From Gammaproteobacteria bacterium (GTDB lineage: Bacteria; Pseudomonadota; Gammaproteobacteria; Nevskiales; Nevskiaceae): a stretch of 49,117 nucleotides of DNA. Shown piece after piece: positions 34,789 through 47,002 of the stretch. How positions within the stretch are numbered: position 1 is the first letter of the stretch; each line of letters begins with the position of its first letter. The notes beneath the pieces were generated by a model, which saw only the letters and a program-made list of their open reading frames with translations, was not told the origin of the DNA and ran no database searches. The stretch lies in the NCBI GenBank assembly GCA_022599775.1, contig JAHZLQ010000013.1, positions 1 through 49,117 of the forward strand, in the 5' to 3' direction. Position numbers and translations under genes: made by a program.

Positions 34789-36774
34789 CTAAACCGGGTC
34801 GGTGGCCAGCAACGATTCGAGATTGCGCTGACGCGCGGCTTCCAGTTCAGCGTCCTCGCTGGCGCTTGGCGGCTCGTCGGTCACCGGCTCGCCCAGCATT
34901 GGTACCGCCTCCATGGGTTCGACCACCGGTTCTTCGGGCACGCTGAGCGCCGCGTCGGCGGCCGGTACCCCGGTCACCGCCTCGGCCGGAACAGGATCGA
35001 GGGCCGGCTCGGGCTCCGGCTCGACGGCCGACGCGGGAACATCGACCGGCACCTCCACGGCTTCATCCACAGGCACCACGGGTTCGGTCGGCTCCATGGT
35101 GGAGTGGTCCATCGGATCCATGGACTCCACGGGCACCTCGGGGGCGGCGGCATCCGCAGGTTCCGTTTCCGGCACGGTTTCCCATGCCGGCGTCGGGTCC
35201 GAGGGCAGCTCTTCGTCAGTCCCGGGCGTGATCGAGAGCATTTCGATGGCCGCTTCCGCGCCATCCTCGGCCTGATCGTCGGCCACATCGGGTTCGGCAT
35301 CCGTGGTGTCCGTATCGTCATCGCCCGGTTCCGCGATACCGCCGCCCAGGGCGAGATACAGCCCGATGCGGTTGTTCAGCGCCAGCAACTCGGTTTCCAG
35401 CACGCGCTGTTCGGCCTGCCAGCGGCTGCGCCGCGCCGCCAGCACGGCGCGCAAATCGACCAACCCCAGCTCGAAGCGGCGTGAAATCGAATCTTCCACA
35501 GCGAGCGTCTGCTCGACCGCGTTGCGTGAGCGCTGCACCTGATCGCGGATCAGCAGCTCGGCCGCCAGCGCGTCCTCGACCTCCAGACAGGCCGACAGCA
35601 CCTTGTCTTGGAACTGCGCCACGGAGTCTTCCATCAAGGAACGCTGTGCCTGAATGCCGGCGCGCGTCGCGCCGCCGTCGAACAGCGGCATCACGGCGTT
35701 GCCGCCGATCGACCAGATTTCCGAATCGTCCGTAAACAAGAGGTCACGATACTTGGCCTGCGTGCCGGCGCTGAGGCTGATACTGAATCGCGGCAGCAGA
35801 TTCTTCTTGGCCCCCAGCAGACGCTGGTCGGACGCGCGCAGGCGCAATTCGGCGGCGGCAACATCGGGGCGGCGCTCGATCAGCTGGCCCGGCACGCCCG
35901 CCGCAACCGCCGGCGGCAAGGCCGGGAGGCTGCCCGCCACCTCCAGTTCATTGCTCGGGTAGCGCCCCAGCAGCACCTCGAGCGCACGCCGCGTGCGGCC
36001 GAGCTCGATCTGCCGCCCGAGCAGTTCGCCCTGGGCACCTTCGGACTCGGCCATCGCCTGACGCAGGTCCACCACCGTGACCAGACCGCGCTCATAGCGT
36101 TCCTCGCTGCGCTTGACGGTCTCGCCGTAGGACTCCGCCACGCGCTGCGCCAGGGCCAGGCGCTTCTGCGCGGCCACCAGTGCGAACCACTGCGTTGCCG
36201 TCTGCGCGGCCAGCGAGAAGCTGGCGGCCTGAACGTCGAGAATCGCCGCAGCGGCCTCGTCGCGTGCCGCGTTGGCCTGATTGGCGACACGGCCCCACAG
36301 GTCCAATTCCCAGTTGACGCCCGCGCCCAATATCAAGCGCGTCGGATACACCACCGGCTCGATATCCACGCTGCTGCTGCGCACGATGTCGTTGATGAAC
36401 TTCTGACGCTGCGCCTGCGCCTGCAGGTCCAGCCGGGGCAGGCGTCCGGCGAACGCGGCTGCATACTGGGCCGAGGCTGCATCGCGCTTGGACAGGGCGG
36501 AAAGGAACTTGTTGTTGTGATTCAACGCCTCCTCGACCAGGGCTTCGAGCTGCGGATCGTCGAAATCATCGACCCAGTCGCCGACCGCGAGCGAGGCCCC
36601 TTCAAGGTGGGTATTGAAATCGGTCGGCAATTCGGGTGCGGGCGACTCAGGGGCTTCGGGCTGGAAGATCGAACAGCCGCACAGCAGGGCCAGCAGCAGC
36701 CCCTGCGCGACCGCGCGAACACCAGAATGACCGCCGCGACACCCTCCCGGCGTCGGCGAAAACCGTTGCGGCAC
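34789..36774 (-). CDS. NodT/OprM-type outer membrane factor with acidic C-terminal extension
   Basis: A 661-residue outer membrane efflux lipoprotein. After a GTG start comes a signal peptide with lipobox LLCGC (VAQGLLLALLCGCSIFQPEAP). Two TolC-type repeats follow (NWELDLWGRVANQANAARDE; LPRFSISLSAG...MPLFDGGATRAGIQAQ). The family usually ends soon after LNNRIGLYLALGGG, at about 480 residues. Here 181 more residues follow, rich in Glu, Asp, Pro and Val, ending RNLESLLATDPV. SD sequence AGAAGGGGG is 6 bases before the GTG at 36774. First gene of the efflux operon. The tail shows no known domain and could reach into the periplasm. Confidence 0.9.
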   Translation of the reverse strand: MPQRFSPTPGGCRGGHSGVRAVAQGLLLALLCGCSIFQPEAPESPAPELPTDFNTHLEGASLAVGDWVDDFDDPQLEALVEEALNHNNKFLSALSKRDAASAQYAAAFAGRLPRLDLQAQAQRQKFINDIVRSSSVDIEPVVYPTRLILGAGVNWELDLWGRVANQANAARDEAAAAILDVQAASFSLAAQTATQWFALVAAQKRLALAQRVAESYGETVKRSEERYERGLVTVVDLRQAMAESEGAQGELLGRQIELGRTRRALEVLLGRYPSNELEVAGSLPALPPAVAAGVPGQLIERRPDVAAAELRLRASDQRLLGAKKNLLPRFSISLSAGTQAKYRDLLFTDDSEIWSIGGNAVMPLFDGGATRAGIQAQRSLMEDSVAQFQDKVLSACLEVEDALAAELLIRDQVQRSRNAVEQTLAVEDSISRRFELGLVDLRAVLAARRSRWQAEQRVLETELLALNNRIGLYLALGGGIAEPGDDDTDTTDAEPDVADDQAEDGAEAAIEMLSITPGTDEELPSDPTPAWETVPETEPADAAAPEVPVESMDPMDHSTMEPTEPVVPVDEAVEVPVDVPASAVEPEPEPALDPVPAEAVTGVPAADAALSVPEEPVVEPMEAVPMLGEPVTDEPPSASEDAELEAARQRNLESLLATDPV

Positions 36775-37311
36775 TGAATACCCCCTTCTTATTCGAATTC
36801 GGAGCGCCCAACTCCGCATTCGAGTATACGGACCCTTCCCGGACGTCCCAGGCTGGCGCACCCAGGCCCTTGCAAGAAAATTTCAGGCCAGTTTGCGCGG
36901 CGTCGCAGGAGTATGGGCGCGACCGAACCGCACGCCGGCACCACCGCACCGGTAGACCGCTACGCGCTCGGCTTGGAAGCGCTTGGCCGCGCCCCTTGTC
37001 GGGCTTGGTTCGCGGCGCCGCGCCATGCTCGAATCCGGAACCGGGGGCGGGACTTTGCACGATGAATCACGCCCGGCGGACTTAACACTTTGTTACGAAA
37101 AACCACCGCCCACTACGCATGCGTTCAGGATTGCGGGGCTCCGCCTGGACTCTCGCGGACTTCACCGACTTGTTTTCCGGCCAATGCGTGGCATTTCCGG
37201 GGCGATGCATCATGTCGAAGCAGCCCATGCGCCAAGGACTGCGCGATCGGCGGCGGGCACAGGCCCGCGCCGTCACCAACCCCACAGCGTGATGCGGTCT
37301 CGATCCCCGGA
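36775..37311. other. Non-coding region between czcA and the RND operon
   Basis: This 537-base stretch holds no credible gene on either strand. Next to the outer membrane factor start are a TATACT-like minus-strand -10 and an inverted repeat (see separate entry). Near the czcA end is a hairpin GCGGGC-ACAG-GCCCGC (37253-37268) without a T-run. The middle shows nothing recognisable. Confidence 0.5.
36790..36826 (-). promoter_or_regulatory. Inverted repeat over the RND operon promoter, candidate operator
   Basis: Two 15-base arms match at 13 positions around a 7-base spacer (arms 36790-36804 and 36812-36826). The upstream arm overlaps a minus-strand TATACT (36823-36828), and the repeat ends about 15 bases before the GTG start. 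The layout fits repression by a dimeric regulator, for example of the TetR type, though no regulator gene is adjacent. An RNA stem in the leader is the alternative. Confidence 0.5.
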
Positions 37312-41585
<4,274 letters not shown>

Positions 41586-41589
41586 GATT

Positions 41590-42864
41590 TCAGTCCTCGC
41601 GACTCGAACCGTTGCCGGTGAGTCGTTCGATTTCAATGAGAGTGAGCTGGTACTGGGCGGCCGACTCGATCAGGCTCGCGCGCACATCCAGCAGTTCGCG
41701 CTGGGCATCCACCAGCTCCAGATAGCTGTAGCGACCGCGCTCGTAGGCGTACTGCGTGTTCTGGAGCGCGGATTCCATCAAGGGCAGCGCGCGCGACCGC
41801 AGCACCCGCACCTGACGGCGACGGTCCAGCAGTTCCTGGTAGTGCCGGAACAGCTCCATGCGCGCACGTACACGCGCCGCATCGCCACTCGCCACCGCCC
41901 CGGCCGACTGGGCGCGGGCGGTTTGTGCATCACCCTGCGAGCGATCAAAAAACGGTAGCGGGACGCCCAGCGAAAACGTCAACGCGGTGTCGCCTGTGCC
42001 CTGAAAGCGGCGCAGTCCGGCACCCACTTCAATGCCCGGGTTGCGTCGCGCCAGCGCCAGCCGCAGTTCGGACTCGCGCAGCCGTTGTTCGCTGAGATAG
42101 GCCTCGAAATCCGGCGTGTCGTCGAGTGCGGCCACCAGGCTGTCGTAGTCCGCCACCTCCGGCAGCGCGAACAGGTCCGCAGCGGCCCGCTCGAAGTCCG
42201 GCTGATCCGCGCCCCAACTCGCGGCCAGCGCGTAACGTGCCGCCAACAACTGATGTTCCGCGTGCGCGTCATCGCTGTGTGCACGCTCCAGCGCTACCTC
42301 GGCGCGGTCGCGCTCGGCCACCGGCGAGCGCGCCGCCGCCACCCGTTTGCTCACGGCGCCGGCCGTGTCCTCGGCCAGTTCCACCGCGTAGTGCGTCAGC
42401 GCGTGCGCCTGCTGCTGCGCCAGCACGGCGATGAAACGACGCGCGGTCTCGGCGATGGCGTCGAGACGCCGAATGTGTGCCTCGATGCTGAGGGCATCAC
42501 GCTGATGCTGCGCCACCGCCACACGCCGTTCGCGCAAGGCTGGAAACTCGATCAGCTGGCTCAGGGACAGGGTCAGCTCGGCCTCGTCGAAACCAGCGGT
42601 ATCACCACTGCCGAGCACGTTTTCCAGTTCCACGCCCAGCGTCGGATTCGGCCGCAACCCGGCCTGGGTCACGCGACCGTCCTGCGCTTTGAGCACGTGC
42701 TGATAGGCGGCCAGTTCAGGGCTGGACTGCAGCGTGCGCGACAAGGCTGCACGCAGGCTCAGGCCGGCCCGCGGCGCAGCCTCGGATTCGGCCCAGGCGT
42801 GCGGCAACAAAGCTCCGCACAGCAGAGCCGCGAGCGCCAGGCGCCCGCAAGTCTTGAGAAACAT
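41590..42864 (-). CDS. czcC: CzcC-type outer membrane factor
   Basis: A 424-residue TolC-like protein of the metal-efflux branch. MFLKTCGRLALAALLCGALL is the start of a signal peptide that ends HAWA. Two outer membrane efflux repeats follow: LSLRAALSRTLQSSPELAAYQ...PNPTLGVELENVLG, and LGVPLPFFDRSQGDAQTARAQ. The last helix, YERGRYSYLELVDAQRELLDV, carries the usual motif. GGGAG precedes the ATG at 42864 by 6 bases; a longer reading adds 16 residues before the signal peptide. It is followed by czcB after 4 bases and preceded by a CzcI-like gene after 52 bases. Confidence 0.92.
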   Translation of the reverse strand: MFLKTCGRLALAALLCGALLPHAWAESEAAPRAGLSLRAALSRTLQSSPELAAYQHVLKAQDGRVTQAGLRPNPTLGVELENVLGSGDTAGFDEAELTLSLSQLIEFPALRERRVAVAQHQRDALSIEAHIRRLDAIAETARRFIAVLAQQQAHALTHYAVELAEDTAGAVSKRVAAARSPVAERDRAEVALERAHSDDAHAEHQLLAARYALAASWGADQPDFERAAADLFALPEVADYDSLVAALDDTPDFEAYLSEQRLRESELRLALARRNPGIEVGAGLRRFQGTGDTALTFSLGVPLPFFDRSQGDAQTARAQSAGAVASGDAARVRARMELFRHYQELLDRRRQVRVLRSRALPLMESALQNTQYAYERGRYSYLELVDAQRELLDVRASLIESAAQYQLTLIEIERLTGNGSSRED

Positions 42865-42916
42865 GAAAAACTCCCGAATAGCGGAAACGGCTGCCGGCAT
42901 TCGCCGGCGCAACGGT

Positions 42917-43306
42917 TTAGCTCAGGGAGTTCCGCGGTGGGCCGCGCAATGGCGGCGACAGACGATAGGCACGCGTGGCATGTGCCATTGGGGGGGCGCG
43001 CGGCGACAGCACCGCGAGCAGCGTACGCGGCACCTCCAGGAACAGGAACACGGCCGGCAGGGCGGTACCGGGATCTACCAGCTTAGCGCTGAGCTTCGCC
43101 GCCAGCGCGGCGGCGACCTTCAGTTCGACATCGTCGCCGTCGTCTTCGCTGTGGTGCTCGCCGAACAGCAAACCGTTGTCGGCGAAGTGCGACTGCACAT
43201 GATCCCGACCCGGCTCCAGACCGGCACAGGCGTGCAGGTGCAGCCCCATCACCCTTGTGGCAATGAGGGTCAGGCAGATCAGCCAGAGTGTGAGACCGCG
43301 ATGCAT
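42917..43306 (-). CDS. CzcI-like small periplasmic protein of the metal efflux operon
   Basis: A 129-residue secreted protein. MHRGLTLWLICLTLIATRVMG is a signal or anchor helix. Next comes LHLHACAGLEPGRDHVQSHF and an acidic His-containing stretch (LFGEHHSEDDGDDVELKV) of the kind seen in small proteins at the head of czc/cnr operons, thought to bind or sense metal. The C-terminal half is Ala/Leu/Pro-rich. The ATG at 43306 was chosen to put the hydrophobic helix at the N-terminus. The upstream gap has a perfect 14-base palindrome at 43400-43413 (GGGATC-GT-GATCCC), a possible operator. No two-component regulator lies nearby. Confidence 0.65.
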   Translation of the reverse strand: MHRGLTLWLICLTLIATRVMGLHLHACAGLEPGRDHVQSHFADNGLLFGEHHSEDDGDDVELKVAAALAAKLSAKLVDPGTALPAVFLFLEVPRTLLAVLSPRAPPMAHATRAYRLSPPLRGPPRNSLS

Positions 43307-43438
43307 GGCGTGGACTTTACCGCGTCGGCGGGCAGACTTCAGTTCCGAATACGCGCGGCCAGACCCAATATGAGGCACTAAGCGCCCATCTGGATCGTCG
43401 GGATCGTGATCCCTCAACGACACCACTTCTGGCGGTAA

Positions 43439-43600
43439 CTACAAAAAGGCTCGATAGAATATGAGAATGCCGGCGACAAGCAGGAGCAGAACAATCCAAA
43501 GCTCGGCACGCGATTTTTGGCTCTGCTGTTCTAAGTACGCACGAAACTCGGTTTCGAGCGGCTCGTCGAAACGAACCGTCCTCAGCAACTTCCTTGTCAT
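43439..43600 (-). CDS. Small single-pass membrane peptide (53 residues)
   Basis: A complete short frame begins MTRKLLRTVRFDEPLETEFRA and ends in a 20-residue hydrophobic helix (WIVLLLLVAGILIFYRAFL). The N-terminal part, with VRFDEPLETEFRAYLEQQSQKSR before a membrane helix, closely resembles the opening of membrane-bound cyclase or GGDEF proteins (RF-DP-LE-xFR pattern). Here the frame stops after the first helix. It may be a genuine small membrane protein or the leftover N-terminus of a larger sensor. No strong ribosome site is visible (CAAGCAAGCAAT precedes the ATG). Base use is more AT-rich than its neighbours. Confidence 0.5.
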   Translation of the reverse strand: MTRKLLRTVRFDEPLETEFRAYLEQQSQKSRAELWIVLLLLVAGILIFYRAFL

Positions 43601-43677
43601 ATTGCTTGCTTGCCTGTCGCCTAACTCGGTGCGTCACCCCGTCGGGAATTTGAGCTTGAGGGGAAGGAACAGACGAA

Positions 43678-44274
43678 TCAGACGCCGAGCTCGGTCTTCT
43701 CTGCGTCCGTCGGTGCAAAGTCACGCACGTGCGGGATCAAATCTGCCGCTTCCAAATCCTCATAGAAGCGGTCCAGAAGGCGGTCCACGCAGGCTTTTCG
43801 ATCACTGCCGTGCTGTTTGAATATGACGGTTGTCAAGGTCAATTCTTCGTCGTAGGTAAATGTTCGAGCCAGCGTGCTGCCGACAAAGAGGTCTACCGTC
43901 AGACGATGGGTTTCCGTGGTTTTCGACGGAATCACGAATAGCGAAGCCGCAGACACCATCAATCCGGCGAACTCGGCAGTCGTCATTTCGTTTTCGGCGC
44001 CGTACTTCATCTGGAGCGTAAACGGCCAGCGCATCACCCCCCGTTCGACGCGAACAAATCGATCGGATTGGACGACCGCATTGCTCAAATGATTGGCCAC
44101 TTCTGCCTGCTGGAGGGTCAAATACTCCCCGGCATCCAATGTGAAGTTGACCGGCACAAAACGATCCTCCGGCGCGGTGGCCGGTTTGGTGACCGTGTTC
44201 GCCGCACCACAGCCGGACAGCATTGCGAGCGCACAAAGTGCCACCGCCCAAGCATTCTTGAATTGCCTCGCCAT
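43678..44274 (-). CDS. Lipoprotein of unknown function
   Basis: A 198-residue protein. MARQFKNAWAVALCALAMLS ends in lipobox LSGC (Cys22). The mature part has a mixed alpha/beta composition without a recognised domain. FVRVERGVMRWPFTLQMKYG and HRLTVDLFVGSTLARTFTYDEEL look like the strands of a small sandwich fold. One 16-residue hydrophobic stretch (FAGLMVSAASLFVIPS) could be a membrane-contacting loop. GGGGTATAGAG precedes the ATG. It lies in an accessory, less GC-rich stretch with other unknown genes. Confidence 0.65.
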   Translation of the reverse strand: MARQFKNAWAVALCALAMLSGCGAANTVTKPATAPEDRFVPVNFTLDAGEYLTLQQAEVANHLSNAVVQSDRFVRVERGVMRWPFTLQMKYGAENEMTTAEFAGLMVSAASLFVIPSKTTETHRLTVDLFVGSTLARTFTYDEELTLTTVIFKQHGSDRKACVDRLLDRFYEDLEAADLIPHVRDFAPTDAEKTELGV

Positions 44275-44355
44275 CTCTATACCCCGTTTCAGAAATTACC
44301 ATGGCCGCACTGGAATCATGTTCCAAACGGTCCTCTACACCGATAAGCGGCGTCG

Positions 44356-44703
44356 TTACGGCGCTGAGGCCGCGGATTCACTGGGTCGGAATTTTGCGTT
44401 CGCCGAGCACGACTTTGTTTCCTTTGGGGTCAAACCGGACAAGCTCTTGCCAACCATTCCGGCGCCGCACAAAAGCGGGATTGAGACTCCGCCGGATTCG
44501 GCGAAGCATTCATCCTTGGAACGCGGGGCGATGGTGATCCATTGCGGTTGAATGCTGCTGATGCCTTGATTGAGACCTTCTCCAAGCACTTCAGCAACGC
44601 CTGCACCGAATTCGCCGACCGCGCGGCCCGCCTTGCGGGAAACGGCGTCCGCTTGCGCAAACATTGGAACGATCAACAGCAGAACCGTGATTGGCCGTCG
44701 CAT
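44356..44703 (-). CDS. Small secreted protein of unknown function
   Basis: A 115-residue protein beginning MRRPITVLLLIVPMFAQADA, a clear signal peptide. The mature part is Gly/Ser-rich. It has three Cys residues (in DECFAESGG, PLLCGAGM and KSCSANA) that could form a disulfide. The repeated short AGRAVGEFGAGVAEVLGEGL segment may be an amphipathic helix. GGGGGGAGGGA sits directly before the ATG at 44703, fixing the start. No family is recognised. Confidence 0.6.
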   Translation of the reverse strand: MRRPITVLLLIVPMFAQADAVSRKAGRAVGEFGAGVAEVLGEGLNQGISSIQPQWITIAPRSKDECFAESGGVSIPLLCGAGMVGKSLSGLTPKETKSCSANAKFRPSESAASAP

Positions 44704-44898
44704 GTCCCTCCCCCCGAGTGCGATAGCGATGCCGAATCCTAATCGCTGAGCGTATGAATGGGTATGCATTGCGCTAGTGGGCGCCGACGAACGGTTTGAT
44801 CCAGAGATCGACCGGATCAAGGAAAGTCCAGGTCCACCGGAATTTCAATCGTGAGCTACGCGGGAATATAGCCGCGGCGGACGTGCCTCACCGCTCCA

Positions 44899-46557
44899 TC
44901 AAGGCGCCAGCATCGGCGCGTCGGCCAGCGGCTCCGTGCCTTCATCTTCCAGCATGAGGTGCGCAACACCCGAAGCCACCGAGAACGCTCGATGCAGGAT
45001 TTGCTCATCGGTTCGCTCGCTGACCATTGGAACCATCCAGAACTCGGCCTGCAGGCGCTCTGGGGTCAGGTCGAGTAGCAGATAGCCGTTGAGCGTGTTC
45101 TGGTAGTACTTTAGGTGCGGGTTGGTCACGCGCAGCAGCTGCTCCGCGTCCGTGGCCAGGCTGTCGAGCACGGAGGTGAGCCCGTTACCCGAATCGGGAT
45201 CACCGCGTGAGGTGATCGAGGTGGCGACGAACTCCACGCCAACAGCGCCCGCACCACTGGCCGGTGAATAATTCGGTCCATTGGGGTCCGGCGTGACTTC
45301 GAAAGCATAGGCTTCGTGTGCGTCGCCGGTGAGAAACACCAGATTGCTGCGCCCTTGGAGCAGGGCGAACAGACGGTCACGGGCGGGCTTGTAACCGTCC
45401 CATTTGTCGGGCGAGAGATAGACGCCACCCCCCAAGGCTTCGGGACTGCCGACCAGCTTGAGCTGGGAGAAGTACACCTGATTGCCGATGAGTTGCCAGG
45501 TCGCCGTCTTTTGCGCAAGGCCGGCTTCGAACCAGGCTTCCTGTTCGGCGCCCAGCAGTTGCCTTGCCGGGTCTAGGAAATCGCCGGTTTGCGTGAACAC
45601 CGGAATGGTGTCGCCGAACAAGGTGTTGGGCGCCAATTGTTCGTCGCGCCCGATATGGCGCGTATCGAGCATCGTTAGATCGGCCAGTCGCCCCAGCCTG
45701 AAATCGCGATAGACCCGCAACGGGTCAGCGGGATCGGGCGGGCGGATCGGCAGCCATTCGAAGGCCGCGCGGACGGCCTGCTGGCGACGCTCGTAATAGT
45801 TACCCAGCTCGGGATCGTGGCTCTGAGCGCCGTCCTTCCAGGCGTTGTTGCAGACTTCGTGATCGTCCCAGACCCAGATCATCGGGTGCTGCCGGTGAAG
45901 TTCCTGCAGATCCTCATCGAGCCGGTACTGTGCATATCGAGCGCGGTAGTCCGCGAGACTCACGATTTCATGCGGCGGATCGTGGGGGCGAATGCGATCC
46001 TGATCGCCATTCTCGTAAATGTAATCGCCCAGATGTATCACGGCCTGAAGGTCATTGCGTTCGGCCACGCGCCGATAGGCGTGAAAGTACCCTGCCACAT
46101 AGTTGGAGCAGGTCACGAACGCGAGCCGCATCCGGGCGATGTCCGCGTCCGCATCCGGCAAGGTGCGCGTACGACCGATCGGCGACGACTCGCTCGCCGA
46201 CAGGAATCGATAGTAGTAGACCTGATCAGCCTGCAATCCCGTGACCTCGATCTTGACGGTGTAGCCGGCATCCGGCTCGGCCAGCGTGCGGCCGCTGCGT
46301 ATGATGTCCGAGAAGCTCGCGTCCGTCGCCAGTTCGTAGCGAATGCGCGCCGGCGCGCCGCCTGGCGACTCGGCCCGGGTCCACAGGATCACCGCATCAG
46401 GCCAGGGATCACCGCTGGCGATGCCGTGCGTGAAACGGGCGACATCCAATGGAGCGTCGTCATCACCCGTGTCGGACGAATTCGCGCAGGCATTGAGCAG
46501 CGGGATCGTACCCGCAGCGGCGGCGAGCATGAACTCGCGTCGGGTGAGTGGCGGCAT
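44899..46557 (-). CDS. phoD: Tat-exported alkaline phosphatase PhoD
   Basis: A 552-residue metallophosphatase. MPPLTRREFMLAAAAGTIPLLNAC has a twin-arginine motif (RREFM) and a possible lipobox. The N-terminal PhoD domain follows (FTHGIASGDPWPDAVILWTR). Metal-ligand motifs are VIHLGDYIYENGDQD, WVWDDHEVCNN and FLTGDAHEAYAFE, and TSITSRGD lies near the end. PhoD enzymes are calcium-dependent phosphodi/monoesterases released under phosphate limitation. The start at 46557 was chosen to place the Tat motif at the N-terminus; two upstream in-frame starts cannot be excluded. A Pho box was not recognised. Confidence 0.92.
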   Translation of the reverse strand: MPPLTRREFMLAAAAGTIPLLNACANSSDTGDDDAPLDVARFTHGIASGDPWPDAVILWTRAESPGGAPARIRYELATDASFSDIIRSGRTLAEPDAGYTVKIEVTGLQADQVYYYRFLSASESSPIGRTRTLPDADADIARMRLAFVTCSNYVAGYFHAYRRVAERNDLQAVIHLGDYIYENGDQDRIRPHDPPHEIVSLADYRARYAQYRLDEDLQELHRQHPMIWVWDDHEVCNNAWKDGAQSHDPELGNYYERRQQAVRAAFEWLPIRPPDPADPLRVYRDFRLGRLADLTMLDTRHIGRDEQLAPNTLFGDTIPVFTQTGDFLDPARQLLGAEQEAWFEAGLAQKTATWQLIGNQVYFSQLKLVGSPEALGGGVYLSPDKWDGYKPARDRLFALLQGRSNLVFLTGDAHEAYAFEVTPDPNGPNYSPASGAGAVGVEFVATSITSRGDPDSGNGLTSVLDSLATDAEQLLRVTNPHLKYYQNTLNGYLLLDLTPERLQAEFWMVPMVSERTDEQILHRAFSVASGVAHLMLEDEGTEPLADAPMLAP

Positions 46558-47002
46558 GGGGAACAGACCAAGGAACCGAATCGCGGAACTATCGCGAGGG
46601 TCCATGAAGCTGTGATTACACATGTAGCGACTGACGAAGCCCAATTGCGACCAGCTGGTCCGCGTATTGACGAAGGCATCAGCTGCGGTCGAACAAATAG
46701 ACGGACCGGTCGAAATCTTGCCGCAGATGTGCTGATCTTGCTGTCGGGAGATGGGAGATGCGCGCAACACCGCGGTTTGGCTGGCTACGGGCGCTCCGAA
46801 CGCCCATGTCCTGTTTCTGGGCCTGTGTGATAATCACTAGAATGGGAAAGTCGATCATTTAAGGATCAGACGAAATACAGGGCAGAGATCGGCATCGGCA
46901 CGGGCTCAAGCCCCATTGGCTGACTCACGCCGCATATTTCCAGTGACAAGCATTTACGTAGAATCAAAGATTTAAGAACAGCTGATAGTTGGGGGAACTT
47001 AC
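46558..47002. other. Divergent non-coding region between phoD and the S9 peptidase
   Basis: This 445-base stretch holds no credible gene. On the plus strand an extended -10 (TGTGATAAT, 46826-46834) gives a possible peptidase promoter with a long leader, and a nearer TAGAAT stands at about 46960. The peptidase ribosome site GGGGGAAC is clear. In-frame extension of phoD upstream shows no conserved sequence. Confidence 0.5.

Noticed and set aside
43317-43724. Minus-strand frame of 135 codons upstream of the CzcI-like gene
   Set aside because: Its sequence is basic and Ser/Arg-rich without motif and it overlaps the better 53-codon membrane peptide in another frame.
46558-46770. N-terminal extension of phoD
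   Set aside because: The extra 71 residues would precede the twin-arginine signal and look like translated non-coding sequence.
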